64,000 nucleotides of DNA, from assembly GCF_022008395.1 (NCBI RefSeq), contig NZ_JAIRBB010000001.1, positions 1-64,000 of the forward strand. The letters are read 5' to 3'. The DNA is from Aequorivita xiaoshiensis. GTDB lineage: Bacteria; Bacteroidota; Bacteroidia; Flavobacteriales; Flavobacteriaceae. Position numbers and translations under genes: made by a program. Below, one piece after another: positions 63,801 to 64,000 of this stretch. Every line of letters starts with the position of its first letter. Position 1 is the stretch's first letter. Under the pieces are notes generated by a model. It was not told the origin of the DNA. It did no database searches and saw only the letters and a list, made by a program, of their open reading frames with translations.

Positions 63801-64000
63801 AAACTCACAAAATGGGTAGATATAAACTATTAGAGTAATCTATGAGTTTACGAGGTTAGTCTAATGCTATTTTATTTTGGGGAAAATGGGGGACAATGAC
63901 CTCTTTTTTATACCTACAATGAGGCCTGCGGCAACACCTTGCAGGATAATAAAAAAACACCTGACAGCTCTAATTGTTTATACTTTCTTTACATAGTCTG

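Overview
The window reads as a chromosomal segment of an AT-rich, aerobic, probably marine member of the Bacteroidota, most likely family Flavobacteriaceae. Reasons: five proteins end in type IX secretion (T9SS) sorting domains; promoters resemble the Bacteroidota TAnnTTTG -7 box; several families typical of the group occur (DUF5686 outer-membrane protein, TonB-C-domain secreted proteins, long-form urocanate hydratase, single-chain aconitase, Y4yA-like enzyme); and short palindromic REP-like repeats sit behind genes. The genus cannot be fixed from the sequence alone.

Layout. 0-15.4 kb is mostly housekeeping: hutU with a DUF4136 lipoprotein, hemL, a LysM-glucosaminidase lipoprotein overlapping a D-cysteine desulfhydrase/ACC-deaminase-like gene, a DUF5686 outer-membrane protein, pyruvate dehydrogenase E1 beta, etfB-etfA, a bifunctional-nuclease-domain protein, a NupC-type nucleoside transporter and thyA. 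Two secreted TonB-C-domain genes follow, the second interrupted by one in-frame TAG. 16.5-19 kb carries ergothioneine genes egtB-egtD and a Kazal-type inhibitor lipoprotein. 19-22.5 kb is an AT-rich two-gene unit, Nudix hydrolase plus PLD-nuclease/SF2-helicase/DUF3427, a candidate genome-defence or DNA-repair module. 22.7-32 kb holds a DUF1206 membrane protein and a decayed partial copy of its 3' end 4.4 kb away, a T9SS protein, a membrane TPR-LuxR regulator, an exonuclease/GIY-YIG fusion, a HAD phosphatase and two flavin oxidoreductases. 32-38.5 kb has acnA followed by a tiny HExxH membrane protein, DUF1697, a toxin-antitoxin pair with a palindromic operator, a HI0933-type flavoprotein, and one intact and one truncated T9SS gene.

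38.9-49.4 kb holds a PLP decarboxylase, a beta-helix T9SS protein, an EEP-family phosphodiesterase, catalase, a YceI protein with a downstream SnoaL-like gene also broken by a single in-frame TAG, a cytosine-deaminase-like amidohydrolase, MgtC/SapB and an MFS transporter.

The most interesting part is 49.4-55.7 kb. A one-cysteine HxlR repressor gene and a DsbA/SpxH-like thiol protein gene each have an almost identical 59-bp operator-promoter sequence, 4855 bp apart. Between the copies lies an AT-rich, overlapping three-gene operon: SbnA-like O-phosphoserine/cysteine-synthase-fold enzyme, a FAD/NAD(P)-binding oxidoreductase and a Y4yA-like fold-III PLP decarboxylase. This looks like an inserted small-molecule pathway placed inside, and perhaps under the control of, a thiol-stress regulon. 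The window ends with a T9SS protein, an FMN reductase, tRNA-Leu(UAG), an M20 dipeptidase and a tandem pair of TolB-like/TPR membrane proteins separated from their neighbours by REP-like palindromes.
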